Positions 1 to 7,068 of a stretch of DNA of 12,804 nt are shown here, piece after piece. The stretch comes from CAINDR01 sp964495615 (lineage in GTDB: Bacteria; Patescibacteriota; Patescibacteriia; Patescibacteriales; UBA12465): the NCBI GenBank assembly GCA_964495615.1, contig CAZBVX010000019.1, positions 1-12,804 on the forward strand. The letters run 5' to 3'. How positions within the stretch are numbered: position 1 is the first letter of the stretch; every line of letters begins with the position of its first letter. The translations under genes and the position numbers were made by a program. The notes under the pieces are model-generated. The model was not told the DNA's origin and searched no databases. It saw only the letters and a program-made list of their open reading frames with translations.

Positions 1-103
1 ATACCTTGATTATTCATAAATTAAAAAGGAAAGACTAAAGTTTTTATTAATTTTTTAAATAAAATTTAGATTGACTATGAAATTTTGTAGATTATAGTCT
101 CAA

Positions 104-235
104 TTATTTTCTAATCTTAGCTACACTAGTTCGAACTTCGTCCACGACCCCGAGCAAATAATCGAAAACGAGCAGAAATGTTCGTTTTTTATTATAAAAT
201 GAGGAAATGACGCTATTCCAGCTTTTATGGAATAA
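104..235 (-). pseudogene. Possible 3' remnant of a minus-strand gene
   Basis: Read on the minus strand, one frame is open from about 235 down to a TAA at 104-106 and gives a protein-like tail containing LLVFDYLLG followed by VVDEVRTSVAKIRK. No ATG occurs in this frame and a stop lies just upstream, so it cannot be a complete gene. The patch 119-180 is clearly higher in GC than the DNA on both sides, which is what a decayed coding end or an inserted fragment would look like. I cannot assign a family. It may equally be chance; confidence is low. Confidence 0.2.
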
Positions 236-315
236 TTATAATTATCTATATTCTTATTCCAGTCAGTATATATTATATTTTTATTATTCCAGAAAAAGCT
301 TGTAAACTGGAATAA
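213..315. promoter_or_regulatory. Array of five TTATTCCAG half-sites (putative operator)
   Basis: Copies matching TTATTCCAG lie at 213-221 (forward, first base differs), 227-235 (reverse, last base differs), 254-262 (forward), 284-292 (forward) and 307-315 (reverse). The pairs 213/235 and 284/315 form inverted repeats with gaps of 5 and 14 nt. Forward copies are 41 and 30 bp apart, close to whole helical turns. The last pair flanks the -35 box and fills the -35/-10 spacer of the fic promoter, so a bound protein would be expected to block RNA polymerase. The obvious candidate ligand is the winged helix at the C-terminus of the adjacent Fic protein; that is inference. Confidence 0.65.
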
Positions 316-328
316 GGTATGATATAAT
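300..328 (+). promoter_or_regulatory. fic promoter, extended -10
   Basis: A -35 like TTGTAA (300-305), a 17-bp spacer and a perfect TATAAT (323-328), preceded by TG one base upstream (320-321), make an extended -10 sigma-70-type promoter. Transcription should start near 334-336, giving a leader of roughly 43 nt before the fic ATG. The half-site at 307-315 lies inside the spacer. Confidence 0.7.
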
Positions 329-377
329 TCTAATACCTAGAATTAATTAATATATTTTTCTAAAATATAATAAAAAT

Positions 378-1475
378 ATGGCCAAAAAACCTTTTAATCC
401 GCCATTTTTGCCTCCTAAATTAGATTATTCTCCGGTTTTTGGAAAAATTATCAAAACCAGAGAAATAATTGCTCGTTATGATGAGGCAGTGAAGAGATTA
501 CTTAATCCTGAAATTATTCAGCGCTCTTTTGCTACCAAAGAAGCCCTTTTAAGTTCTAGAATCGAAGGCACACAAGCAACATTGGATGAAGTTTTATTGT
601 ATGATGCCAAAGATCTAAAATCGGAAGAAAATGAAAAAGAAAAGGATTATCAAGAAATTTTTAATTATCGATTGGCTATCAAACGAGGCAAAGAGCTTTT
701 AGAAAAAAGACCAATTTCAGAAAACTTAATTAAAGAATTTCATAAAATACTTTTAAATTCTTCCAGGGGGAAAAATAAGAATCCGGGAGAATTTAGGGAA
801 AACCAAGTTTTTATTGGTCCTTATGGCGCCACTATCGAGCAGGCGACCTTTATTCCAGCTGAACCTCAAAATATAATTCCTTTATTTTCTAATTTAGAAA
901 AATACTTAAACGCCAAAGAGGAATTAGATCCCTTAATACAAATTGCTATTGCTCATTATCAATTTGAATCCATTCATCCTTTTATGGACGGCAATGGTCG
1001 TGTTGGGCGCTTACTTGTGCCCTTATTTTTATATGAAAATAAAGTAACTTCTCATCCCAATATTTATATTAGCGAGTTTCTAGAAGAGCATCGCGATGTT
1101 TATTATGAATTGTTAAGAAATGTTAGCGAAAAAGAAGATTGGATTCCTTGGATAAATTTTTTCCTTGATGCTGTTTATGAACAAACGAGCAAGACTTTCG
1201 AACGAGTTGAAAAGATTGAAAAATTATACCGTTCTTTAAAAGAAAGCATGACCAAAGTCGGCTCTATTTATGCCCATTCATTGCTGGATGCTATTTTTGT
1301 TAAGCCAACTTTTATGGTTAAGACCATTAAGGAAGTATCCGGTATCTCTAATACTCAAACATTATACTCATTAATTCAAAAATTTGTCGATTTAAAAATA
1401 ATTAAAGATATAACACCAGGAAGTGCTAGAAGTAAAATATATGCTTTTTCCGCGTTAAGAAATATAATTAGATAA
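378..1475 (+). CDS. Class II Fic-domain enzyme with C-terminal winged helix
   Basis: A 365-residue Fic-family protein, expected to be cytoplasmic and to transfer AMP from ATP (or a related nucleotide part) to a hydroxyl on a target protein. The catalytic motif HPFMDGNGRVGR is complete at residues 200-211, with His200 as general base and the GNGR anion loop. An inhibitory helix motif of the [S/T]xxxE[G/N] type, SSRIEG, lies at 59-64. Its Glu63 would hold the enzyme autoinhibited, and its N-terminal place defines class II. The flap segment GEFRENQVFIG follows at 137-147. Residues about 296-360 look like a winged helix and may bind DNA. The ATG at 378 lacks a Shine-Dalgarno site, but the domain layout starts just after it. 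The gene has its own promoter with repeated half-sites, suggesting autoregulation. The target protein is unknown. Family assignment is secure; DNA binding is inferred. Confidence 0.93.
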   Translation: MAKKPFNPPFLPPKLDYSPVFGKIIKTREIIARYDEAVKRLLNPEIIQRSFATKEALLSSRIEGTQATLDEVLLYDAKDLKSEENEKEKDYQEIFNYRLAIKRGKELLEKRPISENLIKEFHKILLNSSRGKNKNPGEFRENQVFIGPYGATIEQATFIPAEPQNIIPLFSNLEKYLNAKEELDPLIQIAIAHYQFESIHPFMDGNGRVGRLLVPLFLYENKVTSHPNIYISEFLEEHRDVYYELLRNVSEKEDWIPWINFFLDAVYEQTSKTFERVEKIEKLYRSLKESMTKVGSIYAHSLLDAIFVKPTFMVKTIKEVSGISNTQTLYSLIQKFVDLKIIKDITPGSARSKIYAFSALRNIIR

Positions 1476-1560
1476 TTATTTTAAATAAAATAAAACATTT
1501 TTTCTTTTCTTTGCGTATAACTAATTACCCTTGGCTTATCGAGGGTTAAGAGCTAAATTA

Positions 1561-2136
1561 ATGCTGCAAAACCCCGAAGATTATTCTTCCAAAACCGACA
1601 ACGAATTAGTCTCTTTGACCTTGGGCAACCAAGTTTTTTTTGCGATTTTGATGAATCGTTATAGTGAAAAATTAGCCAGATATGTCCGCAGGATTTCCAA
1701 TTTGAGCCCCGAAGAAATCGAAGATGTTTTGCAAGATGTTTTTATTAAGGTTTACAAAAATTTAAACGATTTTGATCAAGATTTGAAATTTTCTTCCTGG
1801 ATTTATCGAATCACTCACAATCAAGTGATTAGTCATCATCGAGCCAAGAGTGCTCGTCCGCAAATGGTGGAAATTGATGAAGTTCTGGCCAATCGTTTGC
1901 GCGCAGAAATCGATTTGAATAGTGAAATGGCTAGTAAAGATTTGCAACGCAAAGTATCGATTCTGCTTGCTTCCTTGAAGCCGATTCATCGCGAAGTTTT
2001 GGTTTTGAGATTTTTTGAAGAAAAAAGTTATGAAGAAATTTCAGATATTTTAAAAAAACCGAATGGCAGTGTTGCCACCCTAATTTATTCGGCAAAAAAA
2101 GAATTAAAAGAAAAATATGGAAAATTTCAGCAATAA
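1561..2136 (+). CDS. ECF-type sigma-70 family RNA polymerase sigma factor
   Basis: A 191-residue sigma factor with only regions 2 and 4, the ECF size and layout. Region 2 spans about 25-95, including the core-binding stretch EDVLQDVFIKVYKNL and FSSWIYRITHN. Region 4 spans about 128-185, with the helix-turn-helix core SYEEISDILKKPNGSVAT that would read the -35 element. The frame is open upstream to a TTG at 1531, but I choose the ATG at 1561: sigma-like sequence begins only afterwards, and the TTG lies in a small hairpin (ACCCT 1527-1531, AGGGT 1542-1546). A TATAAC at 1516-1521 may be the -10 of its promoter; no good -35 is seen, as could occur if the gene is read by an alternative sigma. Its last 20 bases overlap the next gene, which suggests translational coupling with a probable regulator. 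Confidence 0.9.
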   Translation: MLQNPEDYSSKTDNELVSLTLGNQVFFAILMNRYSEKLARYVRRISNLSPEEIEDVLQDVFIKVYKNLNDFDQDLKFSSWIYRITHNQVISHHRAKSARPQMVEIDEVLANRLRAEIDLNSEMASKDLQRKVSILLASLKPIHREVLVLRFFEEKSYEEISDILKKPNGSVATLIYSAKKELKEKYGKFQQ

Positions 2137-2881
2137 AGTATTGGAAATTATCAAGCAAAAAGCTATCAAGCCGCGTCCAAAGCTGTATTTTTGGGCACGC
2201 GATTTTGTGCTATGGTTTTTGGTTGTTTTATCCACTTTTCTCGGCGGCCTCGCCTTTTCTCTGATTATATTGTTTGCGAAATTTCAGCAAGTTGGCTTGA
2301 GCTATCCTCGTCCTCTGGGGAAGTTGAATTGGTTACTAGCTTCTATTCCTTATGCTTGGCTCATTATCTTCTTTCTTTTGATCAGCTTTATTTATTTTAA
2401 TTTGAAGCATTTTCGAAAAAGCTATAAATACCCAGCTTATCTTTTGATTCTCACTTCCTTGTTTGGTAGTGTAATTATTGGTTTTATTACAGTTGGCTTT
2501 GACGGACATCGTCAAATAAATGAAGAATTTTCTCGTCGAGTGCCTTTTTATGGACCAGTTTTTGATGCTCGTCTCAACTCTTGGGATCGTCCCAATAATG
2601 GCGCTTTGGCTGGAAAGGTTGAATCTATGGGGAATAGTGGTTTTGTCTTAAATGATTTGCATGGTCATGAGTGGCAAATTATCTTTAATGATGAAAATAA
2701 TTCTTCAGAAAAAACAAGAGAAGTTAAGATTGGGCAAAAAGTCATAATTAACGGCTGGCCAGTTGGATCGGGTGTTTTTTTGGCTGAAGAAGTCTTGCCC
2801 TGGGAGGGTTGTCGCGGTTCTTGTCATCTCACTTGTCCATCTTGTTCGTCACCAAACAAGCCAAAAATAGAACTTCGCTAG
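2117..2881 (+). CDS. Three-TM membrane protein with extracytoplasmic OB-like domain; candidate anti-sigma
   Basis: A 254-residue protein whose start overlaps the sigma gene by 20 nt. The basic N-terminal tail (1-30, with KPRPK) is followed by hydrophobic segments at about 31-55, 72-96 and 104-128. Lys/Arg before TM1 and between TM2 and TM3 predicts N-inside, C-outside. The outer part (about 160-229) has the alternating pattern of an OB-fold beta barrel (GKVESMGNSGFVLND, later VKIGQKVIINGWP). It ends with a cluster, Cys232, 236, 240 and 243 plus His237, spaced C-x3-C-x3-C-x2-C. Genes coupled to ECF sigma factors very often encode membrane anti-sigma factors; here the cytoplasmic tail would hold the sigma factor and the outer domain would sense. 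It lacks a recognisable zinc anti-sigma motif at the N-terminus, so this role is inferred. A terminator follows. Confidence 0.75.
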   Translation: MENFSNKVLEIIKQKAIKPRPKLYFWARDFVLWFLVVLSTFLGGLAFSLIILFAKFQQVGLSYPRPLGKLNWLLASIPYAWLIIFFLLISFIYFNLKHFRKSYKYPAYLLILTSLFGSVIIGFITVGFDGHRQINEEFSRRVPFYGPVFDARLNSWDRPNNGALAGKVESMGNSGFVLNDLHGHEWQIIFNDENNSSEKTREVKIGQKVIINGWPVGSGVFLAEEVLPWEGCRGSCHLTCPSCSSPNKPKIELR

Positions 2882-2904
2882 TCAGTCAAATTTATTTTTT
2901 TAAG

Positions 2905-2938
2905 TCGGTAATTTATCAAGGATAATTACCGATTTTTT
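2905..2938 (+). terminator. Intrinsic terminator after sigma/membrane protein pair
   Basis: A perfect 9-bp stem, TCGGTAATT (2905-2913) with AATTACCGA (2924-2932), closes a 10-nt loop and is followed by six T (2933-2938). It begins 24 nt after the stop codon at 2881 and cleanly separates the sigma unit from the secretion operon. Confidence 0.88.
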
Positions 2939-2940
2939 GT

Positions 2941-2969
2941 TTGCTATGATTGTCAATTTATTGTAAAAT
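2941..2969 (+). promoter_or_regulatory. Probable promoter of the secretion operon
   Basis: TTGCTA (2941-2946) and TAAAAT (2964-2969) are separated by 17 bp, right behind the terminator and 24 nt before the first operon ATG. Match is four of six at -35 and five of six at -10. A second TTGTCA (2950-2955) has no well-spaced partner. This is the only good candidate between the terminator and the operon. Confidence 0.5.
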
Positions 2970-2993
2970 ATAAGCAAGTGCAAAGTATTTTTT

Positions 2994-3518
2994 ATGGTCG
3001 ACGAAAGAGAACAAATTTCCGGAAAGTTACGTGAAGATCGTCGTTCTTCAAACACCATCGACCAGTCATTAATGAACCGGTCTGTTTCTGATACTGAAGA
3101 AAACATTCCCGAAGAAGAGGAGAAAAAAAGTCTGCCTCAGTCTGGTGAAGAATATGCCAACCTCCGCGAGCAACAAGCTCAGTCCAGAATGGAAAAGGCT
3201 GGTGATGCGGCTGGAAAAATTGCCGGCAAGGCAGCTGCGGCGTATGTCGGCGGCGGTGTGCAAGGAAAAATAGCCGGGAAGCTTGCCGAAAATGTTGTAA
3301 AAAAACAAGCCAAAAAAAAGTTGAAATTATGGTTGATCGGCGCAGCGGCTAGTTGTTTGCCTGGATGTTTAATGATTGCTGGTTTTTTGGTGATGGCAGC
3401 AATAATGTTGACGATTTTGGCTGACCCAATGAAAGCGCTTGGTCTGGCTTTTGATGCAGCCTGGTCCGCCCTAAAAGGAATTGCTGGGGCAGTCGTTGGA
3501 TTTTTTACTAGTTCCTAA
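2994..3518 (+). CDS. Small two-TM Gly/Ala-rich membrane protein, first gene of T4SS operon
   Basis: A 174-residue protein of no family I can name. Residues 1-66 are charged and probably disordered. Residues 70-100 are rich in Gly and Ala and contain GKIAGK twice (74-79 and 91-96). A basic stretch KKQAKKKLK (103-111) precedes two hydrophobic helices at about 112-143 and 148-171, joined by a short loop, with the protein ending right after the second. The basic stretch predicts that the long N-terminal part stays in the cytoplasm. Two short small-residue helices beside a VirB6-like gene recall VirB2-type pilin subunits, but there is no signal peptide and the long leader is unusual, so I leave it as hypothetical. 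The start ATG has no Shine-Dalgarno site. Position after the promoter and before the VirB6-like gene links it to the secretion machine. Confidence 0.8.
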   Translation: MVDEREQISGKLREDRRSSNTIDQSLMNRSVSDTEENIPEEEEKKSLPQSGEEYANLREQQAQSRMEKAGDAAGKIAGKAAAAYVGGGVQGKIAGKLAENVVKKQAKKKLKLWLIGAAASCLPGCLMIAGFLVMAAIMLTILADPMKALGLAFDAAWSALKGIAGAVVGFFTSS

Positions 3519-3551
3519 TTTAATATTTTCTTAATATTTAATTTTAAAAAA

Positions 3552-4614
3552 ATGTTCAAGCTACCATTTTTGAAAGCAAAATATTTGCAGCCACGGTTTT
3601 TGATGGTGATTTTTTTGGTGATAATTGTTGGATTTTCTTTTGCGGGAGTGGCTAATGCTGGTGGAATAAGTGACGCTGTTGCCACTTTTCTTGGTTGGAT
3701 AGTTTATGGAATTGTTTTTGCTCTTGGAAAATTATTAGTTTTGTTGATGGAGGCTTTAATCTGGCTTGCTCAATGGAATAATTTTATTTATGCTCCGGCA
3801 GTAGAACTTGGCTGGAAAATTGTGCGCGATATCTGCAATATGTTTTTTGTGGTAATCATGTTGATTATTGCTTTTGCCACAATTTTGCGAGTCAAAGATT
3901 ATAGCTATGAAAAACTTTTGCCAAAATTAATCATTATGGCTATTTTGATTAATTTTTCCAAAATGATTTGCGGATTATTAATCGATGTTTCTCAAGTAGT
4001 GATGCTTACTTTTGTTAATTCTTTCAAAGACGTTGCTGGCGCAAACCTGACCACGATTCTTGGTTTGGACAAGCTCACTAGTATGGAAGAAACTGAAAAG
4101 GGAGCAGATGTCACCAGCTGGTCTATTATGGGAGCTTATGTCTTGGCTTTAGTCTATGTCATAATTGCCCTGATTACTATTGCGACAATGGTGATTATGT
4201 TGGCGGTTCGTATTGTGATGATTTGGATCTATACTGTCTTATCTCCTCTGGCTTATTTGATGGGGGCTTTTCCGGCTGGTAAAAAATATTCTTCAAAATG
4301 GTGGGGAGATTTCACTAGCAATTTAATTGTTGGTCCAGTTTTGGCATTTTTTATTTGGTTGTCTTTTGCCGCCTTGGGAACAGGGCAAGATGTTGTTGGT
4401 ACCGGTAATATTGCAAAAGAAAAGCCAAGCGCTTCAGGAATCGCTTCCGATACATCTGGTTCAATCACGCAAGCTGGTTCGCCAGACAACATGCTCAACT
4501 TTGTAATTTCGATTGCGATGCTTTATGGCGGCTTGACCATTGCCAAAAGTATTGGCGGTGCCGCTGGTGGCATAGCTAGCAAGGGAATGAATGCAATCAA
4601 CAAAGGAGTTGTGA
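3552..4614 (+). CDS. VirB6/TrbL-like polytopic T4SS channel protein, N-terminal part (3' end in gap)
   Basis: The 354 residues before the gap form a polytopic membrane protein. A signal-like segment (16-35) ends in ANA at 34-36, a plausible signal peptidase site. Further hydrophobic stretches lie at about 41-72, 92-112, 125-155, 190-240, 254-275 and 314-340. The segment SPLAYLMGAFPAGKKYSSKWW (231-251) and the following GPVLAFF resemble the conserved core of TrbL/VirB6-type proteins, which form part of the inner-membrane channel of type IV secretion systems. The 3' end is lost in the N run. The frame that seems to continue past it to a stop at 4775 is not real, because gap length is unknown. 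The open frame on the far side (4715-5961) is most likely the same gene, giving a protein of more than 768 residues. The N-terminal part is confidently a membrane protein; VirB6 assignment rests on pattern and context. Confidence 0.85.
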
Positions 4615-4714
4615 NNNNNNNNNNNNNNNNNNNNNNNNNNNNNNNNNNNNNNNNNNNNNNNNNNNNNNNNNNNNNNNNNNNNNNNNNNNNNNNNNNNNNN
4701 NNNNNNNNNNNNNN
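4615..4714. other. Assembly gap of exactly 100 N
   Basis: A run of exactly 100 N, the customary placeholder for a scaffold gap of unknown length. It falls inside the Gly/Ala-rich stretch after the last membrane segment of the VirB6-like protein, a place where sequence repeats could break an assembly. The real missing length cannot be known from this window, and coordinates downstream are nominal. Confidence 0.98.
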
Positions 4715-5961
4715 CAGGAACCTCTTTTGCTCAAAAAGGACTTTTTTCCACTACCGGTGCTTTTGCTGTCAATAAAACAAAAAATAAAGTTGACTCCATA
4801 AAGCAAAAAATAAGGGGCGACAAAGAAGTTCAAGAAAAACTTTTCCAATACAATGAAGACGAAAAGAGATTTGGCAAAGGCATGGCAGTACTTGAGCATG
4901 ACGGTAAAAAATTCAAGAATGAAAATGGAAAAATGAAAGAATGGGATGAAAAAGCAGGCAGCTTTGTTCCCGGGGGTGAAATATATAAAAATAAATTTGG
5001 CAAAGAGGTTTCAGTAAGCGGTGTTTTTGGCGATTCGCTTAGACAGTCTGTTCGTAAAAATTTCGGCAAAGCAAATGATGCGAAAGAAAAAAAGAAAGAA
5101 GAAGATATTTTAAAAATTCAAAAAAATATTCTCTCTTCAGGAGAATCGGAAAACGAAATGTTTCGTCGTCTGCAAAATGGCTCAACTTCTGCTAACGACA
5201 AAATGGCTCTGGCTATGGCCCTGGCAGTCAAAGGAGGTTTTAAGGATGCTGCCCAGGTTCAATTGGCGCAAAAAGCAGTCGCCAACAATCCTGGAATGAG
5301 CAAAAAATTTAATGATGAGATTGACAAAACGCAAGCTCATTTGGCTTATAATTTTGATGACGCAAAAGATGTTGACAAATTCAAAAAACGTATTGATTCT
5401 GGAAAAATTAACATCTCTAGCTTACAGGCAGATGCTTACAAAGATGCCAACTTGCAACAAGCTGTAAAGGAACATTATGGCGAAGCAGAGTTTGATCGTA
5501 TCATAAACTCAGTGGCTAATAGAGGGAAAAAATATTCAGAAGCAGTTGGCAAGGGGGCACTTGAAAATCGTCGCATTGATAGCGCTGGCAAGATCACCAA
5601 TTCTTCAGCGGCTGTTCTTCACGCAAAAGTTACTGGGGACATCAATGAATCTTTCACAATAAATTCAGAAACTGGTCCAGCAATAGATACTAATGCGCTT
5701 TCACAATATCTTAACAAAGCAGGAGCTGCGAACCTGAACAAGGTAACCAAGGAAGATATGGAAAAACTTATCGAATCTTCTGATAGCCAAACCGTTGACA
5801 TGATCTTGAGCAAGTTTACTTCTGGGAAATTAAAATCCATGTACAGGATTGGCAATAATGATGAATTAGTTGAATATTTAGTAAAACTGCAAAAAAGCAG
5901 TGGTAATCAAAAAACAAAAGATGCGATTGATAAAGATTCGGAATTAAGCCAAATCGATTAA
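4715..5961 (+). CDS. C-terminal soluble part of the VirB6-like protein (5' end in gap)
   Basis: One frame is open from the gap edge (first whole codon at 4717) to TAA at 5959-5961, 414 residues. Residues before the internal ATG at 4882 read as good protein (GTSFAQKGLFSTTGAFAVNK and on), so 4882 is not the true start. The sequence is hydrophilic, rich in Lys, Ala, Asp and Asn, and predicted mostly helical, with no membrane segment. It includes a stretch reading GKKFKNENGKMKEWDEKAG soon after Met4882 and helical repeats later. VirB6-like proteins of this kind often carry a long soluble C-terminal extension behind the membrane core, and I take this as that extension. The alternative is a separate gene starting inside the gap. 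Function of the extension is unknown; it could contact the cytoplasmic ATPase or the outer components, depending on topology. Confidence 0.75.
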
Positions 5962-5979
5962 TCAATATAAATTACTTTT

Positions 5980-7065
5980 ATGATTAGAGGATATTTTAGT
6001 AAAATAACAGAACCAGTGGTTGCTGAATTTTTGAGTTCAATGATTTGTACTGATTTGAGAATTGAACTTTTTGAAAAGCATCATATTGCTAACGACAAAC
6101 TAAAAAGTTTTTTCTTGTTGCTTGTTGATTTGGCTCAAAACAAGATTCCTTTTTCTTCTATTCCTCAAGAAGCCACTCGTCTTTTTGCTTTTGATGAAAG
6201 CGCCGCTCTTTCTTTCGCGCGCGACCTTCTCGGAACCCATTTCCTTTTTCTGGCCGATTATTTTCCGGATATGTTAACCTCTCTTGAGTCTTTTGGTGGT
6301 AAGCCGGAAAATTATATTGAAGTCATCGGCAGAATTAGCAAGGCCCTGGCGGAAGAAAAGGCATATTTTGCCAAAGAAATAGCACCAGATGAAGAGTATG
6401 TTTTTCAACCAAAGCCAATCATCGAAGAAGGGGAAGAAGGTGAAAATTTGGATGACGAACCTTTGAGTCAAGAAGAATATGCTAGCCTTTTTAACAAGGG
6501 AGTAATCAGTTTTTTATTTGAAATGTCTGATCCGGAAATGATTAGAGAATTTAACCAGGAGACAATAGTTTTTATCAGCGAAAATCCTTTGGCGCAAAAT
6601 GATTTTTTCAAAAATCTGATGAGCAATCAAGAAATGATCGGCCGCAACCCAATTTGGCTTGAAAACAAAAAAGTTGATCCAACGATTGCCAATTGGTTAA
6701 AAGATTTTATCAAAGAAAAAGGCAGTGATTTTTTTGACGAATTAATACTGGCTGAATATTTAGCTGTTTCTCCTAATCCAAAAAATTTATCGTCTGATGA
6801 AAAAAATTTGCTGCGTCGTTTGTTGAATCTTTATCGCAACTTAGCTTTTTTCCCGGAGAGCCAGGAAAACTTACCAGCAGAGAAGTGGCAGTTGGTTCCT
6901 TTTGAAGAAAAAGATCAGCAGGAAAAAACTTTTTTAGAAAAAAAAGAAGATAATTTTCGCCGTGAACTTGAAGAGTCTTTAAGAAAATTTCAAAAAGGAA
7001 GCCTCGAATATCGTGCTGCTAGCGAAGAGTTGGAGAGACTGAATAAAACTTTAAACAAAAATTAA
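5980..7065 (+). CDS. Hypothetical helical protein of the T4SS operon
   Basis: A 361-residue soluble protein without signal peptide or membrane segment; I recognise no named family. Residues about 1-130 are helical and include DLAQNKIP at 50-57, which has a counterpart at the same residue numbers (DLSINKLP) in the next gene. An acidic linker (about 148-166) separates it from a second helical part with LLRRLLNLYRNLAFFPES at 277-294. The C-terminal 45 residues (about 308-361) are highly charged and look like a coiled coil. It begins 18 nt after the preceding stop without a Shine-Dalgarno site and ends 3 nt before the next ATG. The tight placement between VirB6-like and PrgI genes suggests a lineage-specific cytoplasmic component or assembly factor of the secretion system. 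Function unknown. Confidence 0.8.
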   Translation: MIRGYFSKITEPVVAEFLSSMICTDLRIELFEKHHIANDKLKSFFLLLVDLAQNKIPFSSIPQEATRLFAFDESAALSFARDLLGTHFLFLADYFPDMLTSLESFGGKPENYIEVIGRISKALAEEKAYFAKEIAPDEEYVFQPKPIIEEGEEGENLDDEPLSQEEYASLFNKGVISFLFEMSDPEMIREFNQETIVFISENPLAQNDFFKNLMSNQEMIGRNPIWLENKKVDPTIANWLKDFIKEKGSDFFDELILAEYLAVSPNPKNLSSDEKNLLRRLLNLYRNLAFFPESQENLPAEKWQLVPFEEKDQQEKTFLEKKEDNFRRELEESLRKFQKGSLEYRAASEELERLNKTLNKN

Positions 7066-7068
7066 AAG

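Larger units (their letters stand above)
1..377. other. AT-rich intergenic leader upstream of fic
   Basis: This stretch holds no intact gene. Positions 1-103 are almost pure A/T with nothing I recognise. Positions about 119-180 are distinctly richer in G and C and may be the relic of a minus-strand gene end (listed separately). Positions 213-377 hold the repeat array, promoter and untranslated leader of the fic gene. A perfect inverted repeat, AATTCTA at 326-332 and TAGAATT at 338-344 with a 5-nt loop, lies across the expected transcription start. It could be a further operator or a small 5' hairpin. Confidence 0.7.

Noticed and set aside
129..136. GTTCGAAC, resembling a tRNA T-loop
   Set aside because: The flanks on neither strand form a 5-bp T-stem, and no anticodon arm or acceptor stem can be folded around it.
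1531..1560. TTG at 1531 as start of the sigma factor
   Set aside because: It adds ten residues unlike sigma sequence, is close to the likely transcription start, and lies in a small hairpin; ATG 1561 is a better start. Not excluded completely.
4615..4775. Continuation of the VirB6-like frame through the N run to a stop at 4775
   Set aside because: Frame across an unknown-length gap has no meaning; the tail peptide is Cys/Phe-rich and unlike the protein, while another frame is clearly coding there.
4882..4884. ATG 4882 as the start of a separate gene
   Set aside because: The same frame is open and protein-like back to the gap edge, with no Shine-Dalgarno site at the ATG, so it is most likely an internal Met.
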